From positions 21,487,001 through 21,551,000 of the forward strand of contig CM059587.1 in the NCBI GenBank assembly GCA_030407085.1: 64,000 nucleotides of DNA, given 5' to 3'. Made by a program: the position numbers and the translations under genes. A model generated the notes under the pieces. That model had not been told where the DNA came from. It worked only from the letters and a program-made list of their open reading frames with translations, and did no database searches. Of the stretch, positions 35,553-47,629 are shown piece by piece. Numbering within the stretch: position 1 is the stretch's first letter; the number at the start of each line of letters is the position of its first letter. Origin of the DNA: Trichopria drosophilae. Taxonomy: Eukaryota; Arthropoda; Insecta; Hymenoptera; Diapriidae.

Positions 35553-35629
35553 ATAAATAACTTCGCTTAACATTTAAAGAATTTGTTATTTTTCTTTTTT
35601 TTTTGAGTTCAGGTATATAATCATTTGGA

Positions 35630-36020
35630 GAAAGACACAGTGCACAATCTTAGATTATACCGCTTTCTGGAGTATTGGCAAATGCATGTGACACAAACAA
35701 GCCGAATGCTGCCTGCAAAGATTCAGCAGGATCGAACGTGACATGACAGTTCCATCATTTTATGTAAATAAAAGCAACGGACGCTTGATTTCCCTTGGTG
35801 TTCTTGCCGACGAGTGTTGACTGCGGTCAACTGGTTCGCAACGGGCATCCCGGATGATATTCGGATCTGTGTATACTAACAAGCGGGCAACACTCTGATT
35901 TTCTTTCTCTAAAAGTTTTGCAGCTATTCTCACCCAGTCCTCGTGAAATGCATAGCGTCATACAAGTCCAAATTATTCCGACTATTTCATTATGCAGCCC
36001 TGTTTACCAACAGTTGCCAG
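35630..36020. promoter_or_regulatory. balanced-composition single-copy patch, possible regulatory or exonic
   Basis: The stretch is clearly less AT-rich than its surroundings and free of the transposon module. It includes GTTGACTGCGGTCAACTGG (35816), a short palindrome. No reading frame or splice pair persuades. Confidence 0.25.
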
Positions 36021-36150
36021 ACAAAGTGTAACTTCAACAATATTGGTATTAGACAGAAGTGTCATTTCTGTTTTTTAATGAAATGTTTCATGCTGGTGGC
36101 CTGAAAGAACGCAGGTGATTAAATTAAAATGAAAAACTGAATTAGTTTAC

Positions 36151-36375
36151 ACACTGAGAGACTTTATATAACGAAAAGTACTTTTCTAATAAATTTTATA
36201 AGGATATGACATTTTGTTCATTTTTGTATGAAGTTTTCTGATATTGTACTTTATAAATTCATATAAAAAAATAACATTTCCTATTTATATATGATTTAAT
36301 AGAACAGAGTCCTGATTATCCCTAATTATTACTTGTTGCAATTTTTTATATAAAAAGTCTCTTACTCCACTTAGA
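36151..36375. mobile_element. possible TA-type MITE with degenerate ends
   Basis: CACTGAGAGACTTTATATA (36153) is roughly the inverse of TATATAAAAAGTCTCTTACTC (36349). Other CACTGAGA-type termini in this window (45744) are TA-flanked. The pairing is imperfect and the call is tentative. Confidence 0.3.
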
Positions 36376-36512
36376 AACAAGGGGATAATCCACGTTACTT
36401 CCCCGAGTTCTGTCATAATTGCTCATTTAAATTGAAGCTACCGCATTTAGATTAGTATTTTGCTATTATCTATTGCCACAGCGAGAGAAGAATGTGTAAA
36501 AGCAGTTATTAA

Positions 36513-37240
36513 GAACCTTTCAAGCATGCTGTCCTTTCTGTAGAACTTTTTGAAATTCATTTTTTTTTATTTTACAGTATGTGAAAATTGAATTTTAGTG
36601 CACATTTTTCTTTTCGTACATCGAGAACATGTTTTTAAATGTAAAAAAATTAATATTTATTACAAATTATTGTGTTAAATTGTTTATAATGACGAACAAT
36701 GTATACAAATTACGTGTTTTTTATTAAAAGAATGTATGCTGAAAAGAAACCGTCGTTCAAATAAGACGAAACTGGGGGTTTTCGGGGTCGGTGATTAAGA
36801 ATCTAGCATCAGATTTTCAAAATTAAAAATGACGGATTCAATATGGCCGAACAAAATGTAAAAATTTACTTGATCGTAATCCAACTGAATACTGAATAAT
36901 GTTACATTTTCAACTGAAAATTTAGCAGATTCAACAAGCGGTTACGAAGGCTGAAATTCCATAGTTCTTCTTTTACGACCTCGAAAACATTTTGGCTATC
37001 GCATTGAATCTGTCATTTTGAATTGAAAATCTAAGATTAGATTCGTAATCTACGATACCGAAAACTCTCAAGTACCCAGTTACATCTCGATGAAATAAAT
37101 TTTTAAATTTCGGTTGGCCGAAATTTTTTCCGGACATCTTGAATTTTGAAAATTTGAGGTCAGATTCGTGATCAGCGATCCTGAAAACCCCCAAGTAACA
37201 AATATATGCCGTGCAAATAAATATGTATGCTTCAAAGGGT
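36513..37240 (+). mobile_element. degenerate full-length TTAA/CCCTTT-family element (family A, copy 2)
   Basis: Left end TTAA (36509) then GAACCTTTCAAGCATGCTG. Right end GTATGCTTCAAAGGG|TTCA (GGG ends 37240). The AT-rich subterminal part (GAGAACATGTTTTTAAATG, TGTTTATAATG) matches the complete copy at 48595. The module is forward at 36775-36855 and inverted at 37010-37200. The right TTAA has mutated to TTCA. Confidence 0.65.
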
Positions 37241-37309
37241 TCAGATTTATCTTATTATTTTCGGAAGAAACCATTACTGGCGCTGTTTTTTAAGATAATC
37301 TTTTGAACT

Positions 37310-37560
37310 TTGGTATAACTGAGTTCTTGAGGTCGTTGATCATTCGAGTGTCAGATTTTCGAAATTGATCATTCTGATTAGGACTCCTGAGTTTGACTTT
37401 CAGAATTTAAAATGGTGCATTCAATATGCGAGTATTTAAATGTGAAACTAAATATTATATATTTTTATGTCAAGCGGCCATTTTGAATTTTGTAAATCTG
37501 ACATCGAATTGTAATCGGAGCGGCGACTCCAAAAACCCTTAGTGACAATTATCAAGTAAA
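37310..37560. repeat. fold-back of diverged module fragments
   Basis: Forward GAGGTCGTTGATCATTCGAG (37330) and AAAATGGTGCATTCAATATG (37411) are followed by inverted CCATTTTGAATTTTGTAAATC (37479) and GAATTGTAATCGGAGCGG (37505). Confidence 0.45.
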
Positions 37561-38040
37561 TTCAACGTAAAAACAACAAGAAAAACGTATGCTTCGAACT
37601 TAATTTCACTAAATCGCGACAATTAATTTCAACAATTCTATTAGGTGACCATTAGGAAAAATTTCGAGGATTGTCCCATCCGAAAAAATAAACGCTGTTG
37701 CAAATATTTTTGGTAAAATTAAGTTCCGCAGAATTTACAAAAAGTTTCGTCACTTGGGGTAGAGAGTTTTATGTGAATCTTTCTTAGAATTACAGAAGAA
37801 GTTTCAAGGGCCATTTATACGGATTACCGGATGTTTCATAAAAACTATAAACTATTCCATAAAGAAACGTTGCAAAATTGTATATCCTGAGTTTTGTGAA
37901 ACTTTTTTGAAAATTCTGCAGAAACTCATGTTTCCGCATAGAACAAGTAAATAAAATTTTCAAATCGAGTGACCCAATCTTACCTAACCTAATGCAATCG
38001 AATCCTACCTGTTACGTCTGCCTTACACCTAATACATATG
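37560..38040. other. no feature recognised
   Basis: AT-rich DNA without arms or frames of note. Confidence 0.45.
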
Positions 38041-38044
38041 GGAG

Positions 38045-38775
38045 CGCTTTCAAAAAAGTTCTGTCCTTTTTCAAAATCCAATATGGCGCTAAAATATGGC
38101 ACATGATATCCACTTTTCCATGGAATATTCAACTAAAACGTGGCAAAATGTTTAATTTCAAAAATATATGTCCAAAAAGAATGTAAAACTCACTTTGGGG
38201 CTCTTCATTGCGAATGTTAAAGGAATGCCGAATACAAAATGGCGGATATTATACCAGCACCGATTCCATTTTATCGCAACAAATAGCATCATTTTAAATT
38301 GCTAATATAACGTTTTTGGGACCATTTGATATTATTATAAACTTCAAGTTTTAAAATTCAATATGGCGGATATTGTACCTTTATCGAACCTTTACAATCG
38401 TTCCAACTCCTTCGAAAATACCTTTTCCCTGTGCTCTTGTAAAATAGTGGCATTTGACATGAACACATTGGATATGGTAAATTGGGTAGGGCAATGTTCG
38501 CAATGTAAGACCTGTTAACTTGATAACAATATAGCAAATATAGAAATTTATAGGTTAAATTTAGGATCCGCCATTTGGTATTTGGCATTTCCTTAGCATT
38601 CGTAATAAAAAGTCCCAAAGTAAATTTTACATGCTTTTTGGATGTACGTTTCGCAAATTAGAACATTTTATTATTGTTTTTGTTGAATGATCCTTGAAAA
38701 TCTGGATTTCTGGCGTCATTTTTTATACGTCACGTGCGCTAGATCAGACGAACATTTTGGGCCTTCAAAAAACGT
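38045..38775. mobile_element. old fold-back element
   Basis: AAAAAGAATGTAAAACTCAC with TTTGGGGCTCTTCATTGCGA (left, 38174-38213) pairs with TACGAATGCTAAGGAAATGCC (complement, right, 38574-38594). AATACAAAATGGCGGAT pairs with ATCCGCCATTTGGTATTTGG. Outward, CCAATATGGCGCTAAAATATG pairs loosely with TTTCTGGCGTCATTTTTTA. Ends are eroded. It shares only the ATGGCGGAT element with the common module. Confidence 0.6.
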
Positions 38776-38779
38776 CTGG

Positions 38780-39885
38780 ATAGGTTAAGCCAAATTTTGT
38801 GAACACTGATAAACTGATTATCGTGAAACACCCATATACGTTACCTGAATAAGTGAAAATTCACTTAAATTTAACGGAGTACGTTCACTTATTCTTCTAC
38901 ATGGACGCGTTATAACGTATTGTAAATGAAATTTCCCTTATTCCGATTTAGAGGGTATATAAACATATATAATGTGTAATGCAGTGATTTACCAAAACAT
39001 TATCGCTTGGGCTCATGAATATCAGGAATACGGTAAAGCCGGTACATCTATTATACATTAGCCCTGATACCGAATTGTAAACTTCCTAATGTAGAAACCT
39101 GAAACTCATTTCATTGGCGCGGGTGAAAGTGATCACAACGGCGACTAGCGGAAACAAGGCTAACTACATTGTCATTTAATACATGTAAATATCGTAGGCA
39201 GTTAGTAAATTGCATTGTATGTAACTAGTCAAATTCAATGTTTTCCAGTCCTAATTAAAATGGACCTCCAATTTGTATGGCGTTTACGTGCACGAACATT
39301 ACATTCACTGCAGATTACATTCTTTATAATTGATTAGCTGCTCCGAAATTTAATTATACAAAATTTTCCATGCTTGGTCATTACACGCAATAATGGAGTG
39401 GTACATGACTTTTAATGTATAGGTAATCCAACACAATTTTCAAGTATGAATTCATTATTTGTCATATCTCACTGCGCATGGGACTGCATTAAATTTCATG
39501 GTATTTTTAACAGTCTACGTGTACATTATATACGAAATAAAGGGAAAGAGGACAAATATATTTTTTGTAAACATTGCAAATATAATAAATGTGACTATCA
39601 CGTGTACAATTTACTACATAGGTGTTATGATACCACACTTATTTTTTGAATTCTTAAACTTTCTATAAGTTACAATTTATTAAATTTACTATCTTCTGAT
39701 TAACTTATTTTATTTTAATTTCTACTTGTTTTACACCCATACTACCCCTGTGAATTTGTAAATTATTGTTATAAATAAGGATTTTCCACACGTTAATTAA
39801 TAAAAATAAAAATAAAATAAAAATGATTTCTTAATATGTAACAGACTTGCAAGATTACTAATAAGATAATAACAGATGTTATTAT
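38780..39885. other. AT-rich DNA, no gene recognised
   Basis: Two overlapping short frames near 39446-39668 have no recognisable domain. No repeat arms were seen. Confidence 0.45.
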
Positions 39886-39889
39886 TGTA

Positions 39890-40085
39890 TTTTAGGCAAG
39901 CTGATTATGAATTTGATGTATAAATTTTATGATAACATAACGATGTATTAAATATGACGGACAATAAAATAAAACATTAATTTTTAATTTTTATTTTTAA
40001 ATTTTTTATGAATTTTTGAAATCTAACAGAATCTTAATCAACGACTCTGAAAACCTTTAGGTACCAAGTTTAGTAACAATTGAAT
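39890..40085. repeat. eroded copy of the shared module
   Basis: Forward TAGGCAAGCTGATTATGAAT (39893) and inverted TCTTAATCAACGACTCTGAA (40033), followed by AACCTTTAGGTACCAAGTTT, match the module's flanking order. Confidence 0.45.
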
Positions 40086-40827
40086 CCCTGGAAATAATAT
40101 CGTCGTTAAACATGGCACTAATCGTGTATTGATGCTCAGTTGTTTCTTTTCCCGTCGGATTTAAAAAAATAGCGGCTTTAAGATGTCTGAAAGTTATAAT
40201 ATTGTATTTTCTCGCACAAATTTCGATTTTTTGACCCTGTAACGGATTAAATCATGGAGAATTAGGATGAAAGAGTAATTGTTAGCTTTTAATAGCGATT
40301 GTAAAAGCTCAATAAAAGTGAAGCTTTAATTCTATTACTTTCTTATCCCGATAGTGAAAGCTTTTAACGTTCTCATAAATAAATTATCGAGGTGTACTGA
40401 ATTTTTGGTTTTAAACCGCTAATTTATAAGTAAAAAGAGAGTAGTAATGACATGGAAACAGCCGAACTGGAGTGAAATTCCGACAGAAAGTGGGTAAATA
40501 CCGATTGTATATAACCAAGTTGAGGTTATGAATGAATCATGATGAGATTAGGCACTCACAAATAATTTTTCATTCCAATTCTCCATGATTTCAATCGTTA
40601 TTCGGTCAAATAATCAATATTTAGTCGAAAACAAATGGAAAATTGCAACTTTCAAGCGTCATCTTGAAGCTGCCATTTTTTTTTTTTTAGAAAATATTCG
40701 GTAGGAGAAGAAAAATGATTCTGACCATTGGATTTGAAAGAGGGGGTCCAAATCTATCGATTTTGACTTATTTCATTTTGTGATTTTTGTATAATATATT
40801 TTTTTGAATGTTTCGGGACGAAAAGGG
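40085..40827 (-). mobile_element. AT-rich DNA ending in a TTAA-type terminus at 40827
   Basis: GACGAAAAGGG|TTAA (GGG 40825-40827) complements to CCCTTTTCGTCCCGAAAC, akin to the end at 27636. The other terminus was not found, so the extent is uncertain. Confidence 0.3.
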
Positions 40828-40831
40828 TTAA

Positions 40832-42695
40832 AGAGTAAAAGGAATTGAATCCTACGTTTATAATAGGAATTTAAATTATTAATGTTTTTCTTCCTGTTAA
40901 GTATAGTTACATGACTGAAATAGTTAGTTGCAAAGTAAACAATATATTAATTACAAAAAAAAAGGAATTAAATGATAAATCTTGAGTAACTTGCTAAAGA
41001 TCAAAGATTTGTTAAGTAATCACGTGAAAAGCATATCAAACGTACTCTACGATTTTCCCATTTCGTGAAAGTTAAGCAAATTTATCGCAGCGATTAATAC
41101 TAAGGAACTAAATATTGAAAGTGAAATGAACGTAGCAATTTGTTACTTTTAAATTTTCGCACCTTGTTAATCAGTCATTTATGTTATTTTGTAGAAATTA
41201 ATTACATTTCAATCTTCACAATTCCTTGAAATTACGGGATTCGAACATCGTATTTATCCGTGTTACGGTAATGAGTACTTTCCTATATACATGAAAAGCC
41301 TATGAGAAAACGTAATGCAAATGTAATTATAATTTTTGCTCAATCGCTCTATGACGTCAGTAATCGCGTAATCCACATCAAGGATATTTCTGTAGAGTAA
41401 CGTCCACCCCGTTTGAAGTCTCTAGTCGATAATTAAATCGGTTCTCTCCACAGGCAACTTTTTTTTTAATATTACATTTCGTAGATTTATATAAAAATGA
41501 ATCTTTTTAAATAATTTTTTGTTTAATTAGAGTAATTACAAGTGATTTTGACATATTGCGACTGTTTTAAACAACATTAAATTATATCGAAAATAATAGG
41601 CTTTCCAACATTTATTATAAGTATTACAGGTTAAAAATCGCGGTAGCACGAGACACTAACATAATAACGTTTGTAATAATACATCTTTAAAATACGGCCG
41701 GTTATATATAATTACACATAACAAAAATTGAAAGGTTTGTTGGCATCTTAATTTTGAATAATTATTACTTTGTATTTAAATATTTTTAAAAGTATTATAG
41801 TAGGTAACAATTCAGTGGTTCGTCTTTCTTTCAATAGGTACCATTTAATCGCGAATTTCTTACGAATCCTAACTTGGTGAACAGCAGTAATGGTCTGCCT
41901 GATTCATAAGAGAACTATTTCTTTATATTTTCTTTAAAAAAATATCATACTGCTTTGCGTCCTTGGTAAACATAACGAAGTTTTGATTGTATAAGCTTAT
42001 CGCGTATGATTTTAACTAATTTCTGTGATATTGAAAATAAATATAAATTACAATATGTAAACTGTATACAAATGATATGTTTTATATACTACAGTTTATA
42101 GACGTCCAATTTTATATATAAATTATATATAATTTAATGTAATCTATATATAACTTTTTACTTGGGTTCACATGTTCCAATTTCAGCATTTCCTAATCAC
42201 GTTTACGGAACTTTCCGAAGACTGTCGTTTACGGTCTCCATTGATGCATAATATATAGAACAGATACGAGTGCTATAAAAACGTAAGTCACGAACTTTCT
42301 CCGTTTCGCACAATACTTATGTCAATATTTTAGCGCTGATTAATCCTTAAAAATACAAAAAGATTTTAAAAAAGTGATTTTATTTTTAAAAAAATGTGCA
42401 AATGGTGTTCACGTTTTAAAAATTCTAAGGCAAAGTAATTAATCAATAGCTTTTTATCCGCAAATAATTTGTTAATTTTTCTAACAGTAAGCAGGTTTGC
42501 TTATTTTATACATTTTTCCATAACAATTTTCTTCTAATGTTCGATAATTTTATCTTTGTTAATTCGTATGATCAGAAATTAGAGGCGAAAATTAGGATGA
42601 ATATTTTAGTATATTTTGGGAGTTTTAAAAAAATTGCATGTGTTTTTTTTTAATTTTCTTATCTGTGAAATTGGGCATTCTCAACAAAAAAATTC
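40832..42695. other. AT-rich DNA, nothing recognised
   Basis: Includes TATATATAA-rich low complexity at 42105-42150. No gene, arm or RNA was recognised. Confidence 0.5.
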
Positions 42696-42701
42696 TTTCG
42701 T

Positions 42702-43094
42702 CGTTCAAAATACAATTTTTTGTATTAATCTATGCGATATAAGAACCTCGTAGACGCAAAAAAATTGTCGAAACTACAGGGACGAAGGGAGAGGGGTAAA
42801 AAACGAAAAAACGTTCGTAAAAGTTGTACTTTAAGTTAGGTTTCATTTTTTATTTTTGAAACCTTATTTTGTTCGCAAAAGAAGCATTCTCAAATTTTTT
42901 CGAAATTTTACTATGGAGGGATTTAAAATGAAACCGCGAACAAAACAAGATTTCAAAAATTATAAACTTTAATTACAGCTTTTAAAGTAGTAAAATTTCG
43001 AAAAAATTTGAGAATACTTCTTTTGCGAACAAAATAGCAAAGGTAAATTCGAGGTTCTTACATTGCATAGATTAATAAAAAAAATGTTTCGAAC
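42702..43094. mobile_element. fold-back element of about 390 bp
   Basis: Outer arms GTATTAATCTATGCGATATAAG with AACCTCG and GAGGTTCTTACATTGCATAG with ATTAAT. Inner arms TTTGTTCGCAAAAGAAGCAT and GTAAAATTTCGAAAAAATTTG with CTTTTGCGAAC. TTTGAAACCTTATTTTGTTCG also pairs with CGAACAAAACAAGATTTCAAA. Termini and duplication are not clear. Confidence 0.6.
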
Positions 43095-43099
43095 TCCAA

Positions 43100-43740
43100 C
43101 TGTTGCAAACATCAGTATCGACATCTTTATAGTGTAAAAGAAACACTTTCGTGGTTTGATTTGGGAACTTTCCCTGAGAAAAAATCTTTCGTAATTAAAT
43201 CCGTATTAGATTTCATTCTGAAATTATACTAAACATATTTATCAAATACTTTGATTGTCAAAATTATTTATTTTAGTTTATTGTATCAGGTTCGTTTCCT
43301 CAATTACTTTAATCTCTAAATATTTTCTTGTTTAGTTATCTGTTAGATGGTTGTATTTGTGCTTTTTAGTACAATTCAATTTGTTTATAAATATGTCTTT
43401 TATTTGTCATTATAAAAATATAACTATATATTTCGCAAATTTAGTCCTCTCTAGCATTTTCCAAAGCATCTGTCAACTTATTTTAATGAGTACGACATAG
43501 AAATAGTACGTACCAGAACCGAACGTTTATTTGTAATAGTTTGCTGTAATTACTGCACATGAAAGCATCATGCAACGTCGGACATTTTTGCAATTTACGT
43601 AAAATTACAGATATAACGCCTTTTTTCGCGATAATTGCAATAAAAGTCCTGTATTTCGACAACTAAATTTTGAGGTGCGTGATTAATAGCACCATATTAC
43701 CAAAACGGCAAAAAGGGGAATCTTATAAATCGTAATTATG
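43100..43740. other. AT-rich DNA, nothing recognised
   Basis: No feature supported. Confidence 0.5.
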
Positions 43741-43746
43741 TTTAGC

Positions 43747-44601
43747 AGAAATACGTGTATTTCGAGTTCTGTTACAACGAGAATTAGTGTGCAATTTACT
43801 AATTAACAATCTCATAGGTTTCAGTCATCGCTAAACAGGAATGTTGAGCAGTTTACCAAAATTCAAAATGGTGAATCCAATATGACGGACCCATCATGTA
43901 AAATTTCACATTTCTGGAATAGAAAAAATACTTTCGTATTCCACTTAGGTTTTCATGTCAACATTATTCTTAATATTTTTTTGATTATATAAATGGTTTT
44001 TAAAAAAAAAATTATGAGATGATAAGGCGGTGAGAATCGGGCAACTTTGACTGTTATGTTCAAAGGGAAACGACTGGCTAATAAAAAAAATTGGAACGAA
44101 TAATGTCGGCAAGCCTCATCATCTCATAATTTCTTTCTCATAAACCATTTATATAATTCAAAAATATTAAGAATAATGTTGATTTGAAAGTCTGATTGGA
44201 ATATACTCTGAATTTCTTAAAGTGAAAATTAAGACACTTTCTGCACAAAAGTGACTTTTTCACCAGCTTAAAGTGGAAATTTCACTTTATTAAAAGTAGA
44301 TAGAAACATGTCTCTGTCAAACTCTAATTAAGTGAAATTTCCACGTTAAAAATAGCGAAAAAGTCACCTTTAGCAGAGAGTTTTTCACTTTAAGAAATTT
44401 AGAGTGTAAGATAGTATTTTTTTTCTATTCCAGAAATATTAAATTTTACATAATGGGTATGCCATATTGGATTCGCCATTTTGAATTTTGATAAAAAGAC
44501 TAAAAATTCCAGTTTAGCGATTACTGAAAGCAATGAGATTATTAATTAGTAAATTTCCCACAAATTCTCGTTGTAACAGAACTCGAAATACACGTATTTC
44601 T
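43747..44601. mobile_element. 855-bp palindromic element carrying the shared module, interrupted by a MITE
   Basis: The ends AGAAATACGTGTATTTCGAG (43747) and its inverted copy ending at 44601 frame arms of about 280-330 bp. Left: CAAAATGGTGAATCCAATATG and TGACGGACCC. Right: its inverse with CCATATTGGATTCGCC. The centre holds a 21-bp block (44029-44049) identical to 22331-22351 in the 2.44-kb palindrome. A 203-bp MITE (44204-44406) sits in the right arm only, so the element predates it. No coding capacity and no clear target duplication. Confidence 0.8.
44204..44406. mobile_element. 203-bp TA-flanked MITE nested in the right arm of the palindrome
   Basis: Termini TACTCTGAATTTCTTAAAGTG and CACTTTAAGAAATTTAGAGTG are inverted repeats, flanked by TA at 44202-44203 and 44407-44408. 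The interior has further inverted blocks (AAAAGTGACTTTTTC against AAAAAGTCACC, and GTGGAAATTTCACTT against AAGTGAAATTTCCAC). TA duplication and a CACT-type end fit the mariner/Tc1 type. The left host arm at 43920-43955 preserves the uninterrupted site. Confidence 0.85.
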
Positions 44602-44602
44602 A

Positions 44603-45740
44603 ATGAGTACATGGCAGTCGCCATCTTGCAATTGGATTTCATGGGATATTACTCTTTCCGTAAATCATAATTGGTCATACAAAACTCGTGATAACTTTTT
44701 GTACGATTTTACTACAAAGAAAACCGAGCAGATCCGAAATAATAACATTTTCTTCAATTTCAACAATTTTCAATGTTCAGACGCCATTTTGAAAGAAAAA
44801 CAAAATAAATCTAAGTATGTGGCTTTTCTTCATAATTTTCCTGAAATGCTTAATATAATTTATTCTGATCATATGGTCACTAGTGGAAGAAAACAATATA
44901 AGTATAAACCAACGACAAAGAGTGATCTTGTTATCAAAGTTATGCAAAGCAAACGGGTTATCCGTACCATGTGAATATTTGTGAGATACTGATTATTGTC
45001 TTTTAATTTAATAGCAAGGCACAATTTTTCCAAGAACCGCGGACAATGAAGAGAATAACGACCGTGAAATGTAAACAACATATGTTAAGGATTGTAAACA
45101 ATTCTCTGTATTTGACATGCGCCGTTCTCTAATCCGCTTTCATTTCTTACATATTTTGAATAATTTTGCAGAATAGTTGTTGGGTAAACTTTTTTGACAA
45201 ATCTGTGAGCAGTTATAATCCATTTAATTGTATCCAGTATGCAGAGAGTTTGTTACAAAATACTAATTTGATGATTTGTGTCAAGATATTGCTTAGTTTA
45301 TAAATAAAATAAGGATGGCCTACTTTTCATACATCTGTTAAATATATTTTTTATGTTTTTTGAAATTTTACAATTAAATATTAGCAAAAGCTCATTAAAA
45401 ATCATGTTAATACACTTAAAATTTACATTCTTAAACTGTATTCAAATTTAATGAAGATACAATGAAAGCAGGAGGTTATGTACGCACTGAAATTTAATGA
45501 CACAATATATTGACAGTTAAGTAACATATTTCTTAAATTCTACGTACATGTGCATTACATTTAATTTAAGAAACATAACAATAAGCCGTATGTTACAACT
45601 ATTTCAATGAATATTGTTTTTGTTGACGCTTATTTTTCGAGGTTAGGGTCAGTTTAATTCACGGTGTCAATTGTGACAACGTATAAATCATGGATTTATA
45701 AATATACTTGCGTACCATCCTAAATATTGCCAAAATATGG
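44603..45740. other. AT-rich DNA with an unrecognised 123-codon open frame
   Basis: The open frame at 44603-44974 (+) begins ATG right at the end of the preceding palindrome. It encodes an asparagine-, lysine- and serine-rich product without any domain I recognise. It could be chance or a transposon remnant. The rest is featureless. Confidence 0.35.
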
Positions 45741-45743
45741 CTA

Positions 45744-46534
45744 CACTGAGAGAAGTTTAGGGTAGCAGGTACCCTAAGCTAGGGCACGGGCGGTCCGAAA
45801 AATAAAAACCGCGATTAAAAATTGTGGGCGTTAAAATAGAAATTTTTTTCTTCTGCATCATCTTTGTTTTAGCATTAAGAAAGTGTGTATACAACATCTA
45901 CATAGTTAAAGTATTTAATTATATTAAAATACTCGATTGAAGTATAAAAATTTGTGTTATTTTCATATTAACGCTTCCGTATCGAAAACCGTGCTAGATA
46001 GCACAAAATTGTACTAAACCTTTATTGTAGAGCACAAAATTTCCTACAAAAAAGTCACTGAGGGCCCTAGTCTAAAGACAATAGTTTAGCCACAAATAAC
46101 GACATAATTTCATCTTAGAAGTCAACGGTGACCGGTCTATAACCTCAAAAATTTTCGATGCAACTTTTGATTTATGGCTAAACTATTGACTTTAGATTAG
46201 GGGTCTCCCTGACATTTTTGTAGGAAATTTCGTGCTCTATAAAAAAGGTTCAGTACAATTGTATGCTATCTAGCACGGTTTTCGATACGGAAGCGTTAAT
46301 ATGAAAATAACACCAACTTTTGTACTTCGGTCGAGTTTTTTAATATCATTAAATACTTTAACGGTACAGAAGTTGTTTATACACTTTCTTAGAGCTAAAA
46401 CAAGGGTGGTGCTAAAGAAAAGAAATTTTAATTTAACGCCCAGAATTTTTAATCGCGGTTTAATTGCGGTTTTTATTTTTCAGACCGCCCGTCTCCTAGC
46501 TTAGGGTACCTGCTACCCTAAACTTCTCTCAGTG
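45744..46534. mobile_element. 791-bp palindromic MITE with TA duplication (mariner/Tc1-type ends)
   Basis: TA at 45742-45743 and 46535-46536. Termini CACTGAGAGAAGTTTAGGGT and its inverted copy. Arms continue as GCAGGTACCCTAAGCTAG, then CCGCGATTAAAAATT against AATTTTTAATCGCGG, and ACGCTTCCGTATCGAAAACC against GGTTTTCGATACGGAAGCGT, with small indels between arms. The centre is near 46139. Internal text such as TTGTAGAGCACAAAATTTCC resembles arms of the 28.2 kb palindrome (TTGTAGAGAATTTTC), but weakly. No transposase. Confidence 0.85.
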
Positions 46535-46539
46535 TATGT

Positions 46540-47490
46540 AAATTTTAAATAATAATGATATAATAGTCATATCTTCTTTCAGTGTTTTGATAATTAATAT
46601 TTTACATTAAATAACAAAAAACTTAAAATTCATTACTAATTTATACATTAATCACTACTTTAATTTTAAGCAACTTAAATTTCACGATGATGCTTATTAA
46701 AAGTAATTTAATTGACAATGTCATTAAATTTCATATGCGTATGCATCTGAATATTTTATATTTTTGGCGATGTATTGTTTTAGCATGGAGGATCGAGACA
46801 TAGCCCAGGAGCCATGTATAAGGGTTTTGAGTTTCAGGGATGCACCCAAGTGTAATGTAGTTATTTCAACCCCCTGAATCGAAATATCGAGGGTGACTTT
46901 CCTGATTGTTTTTTGTATTTTCACAATGCACAAAATTTTAACGCATTATATGAACGATTAGCAGAAAAAATGGTCAGTGCAACACTTTCCCTATAACGCA
47001 TTGTTTGACCGTAAAAATATAAAGTTGTAATAAACTTAACGCTTATTGTGAATATCCCTTTATTTGTACTATTTAGATTCTTTGTCTCAGGCTAGTGAAA
47101 ATTAATAATATAATTAAAATTACCAAAAAATTATTCGCCAACACCTTCACGTTGTGCATAAATGATATTAAATGATATTAATTAAATCAGAGGACTAAAG
47201 CACAGCAATAAAAATTTTAAAAATCTATGTGTTCTTACGTAACTCGATGCAATAAAAACGAACGTCATAGCGGAAATTAGCGCAATATCATGTAGATGGT
47301 GAAAAATTGTAAAAACCCTTTAAAATTAAGATTGTTCGGATTCTTCGCGTTTAATTTCAAAAATCTTGAAAAATCCGAAAAATGTTTCAGATTAAATATG
47401 CGGATCTTTTCAAGGTACACATTTTAAACTTTATACACTTTTTGTGTAGCTGTTATAGAAACTGAGAAAAATTACAACAGATTTATTAAT
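46540..47490. other. AT-rich DNA, nothing recognised
   Basis: No feature supported. Confidence 0.5.
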
Positions 47491-47495
47491 TGTTA

Positions 47496-47625
47496 CCCTA
47501 ACAGCACAATCCGTCCCGGGATGTCCTAGGGAACTCCTGAGGACGTTAAAATATCCTCTTTTGGTCCTCGGGATCTCCTTTAGGGACTACTGAGGACGTG
47601 CTAGGACGAGCTTGTGCTGTTTGGG
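47496..47625. mobile_element. 130-bp TA-flanked MITE with internal GTCCTNGG repeats
   Basis: Ends CCCTAACAGCACAATCCGTCC and the inverse of GGACGAGCTTGTGCTGTTTGGG, flanked by TA (47494-47495 and 47626-47627). The interior repeats short units such as GTCCTAGG, CCTGAGGACG and CTGAGGACG in both orientations. Confidence 0.75.
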
Positions 47626-47629
47626 TATA

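Noticed and set aside
41230..41260. GGGATTCGAAC, resembling the complement of a tRNA T-arm
   Set aside because: No T-stem pairing, D-arm or acceptor stem can be built around it.
44603..44974. 123-codon plus-strand open frame beginning at a transposon edge
   Set aside because: Composition dominated by N, K, S and I, no family recognised, probably chance or a remnant.
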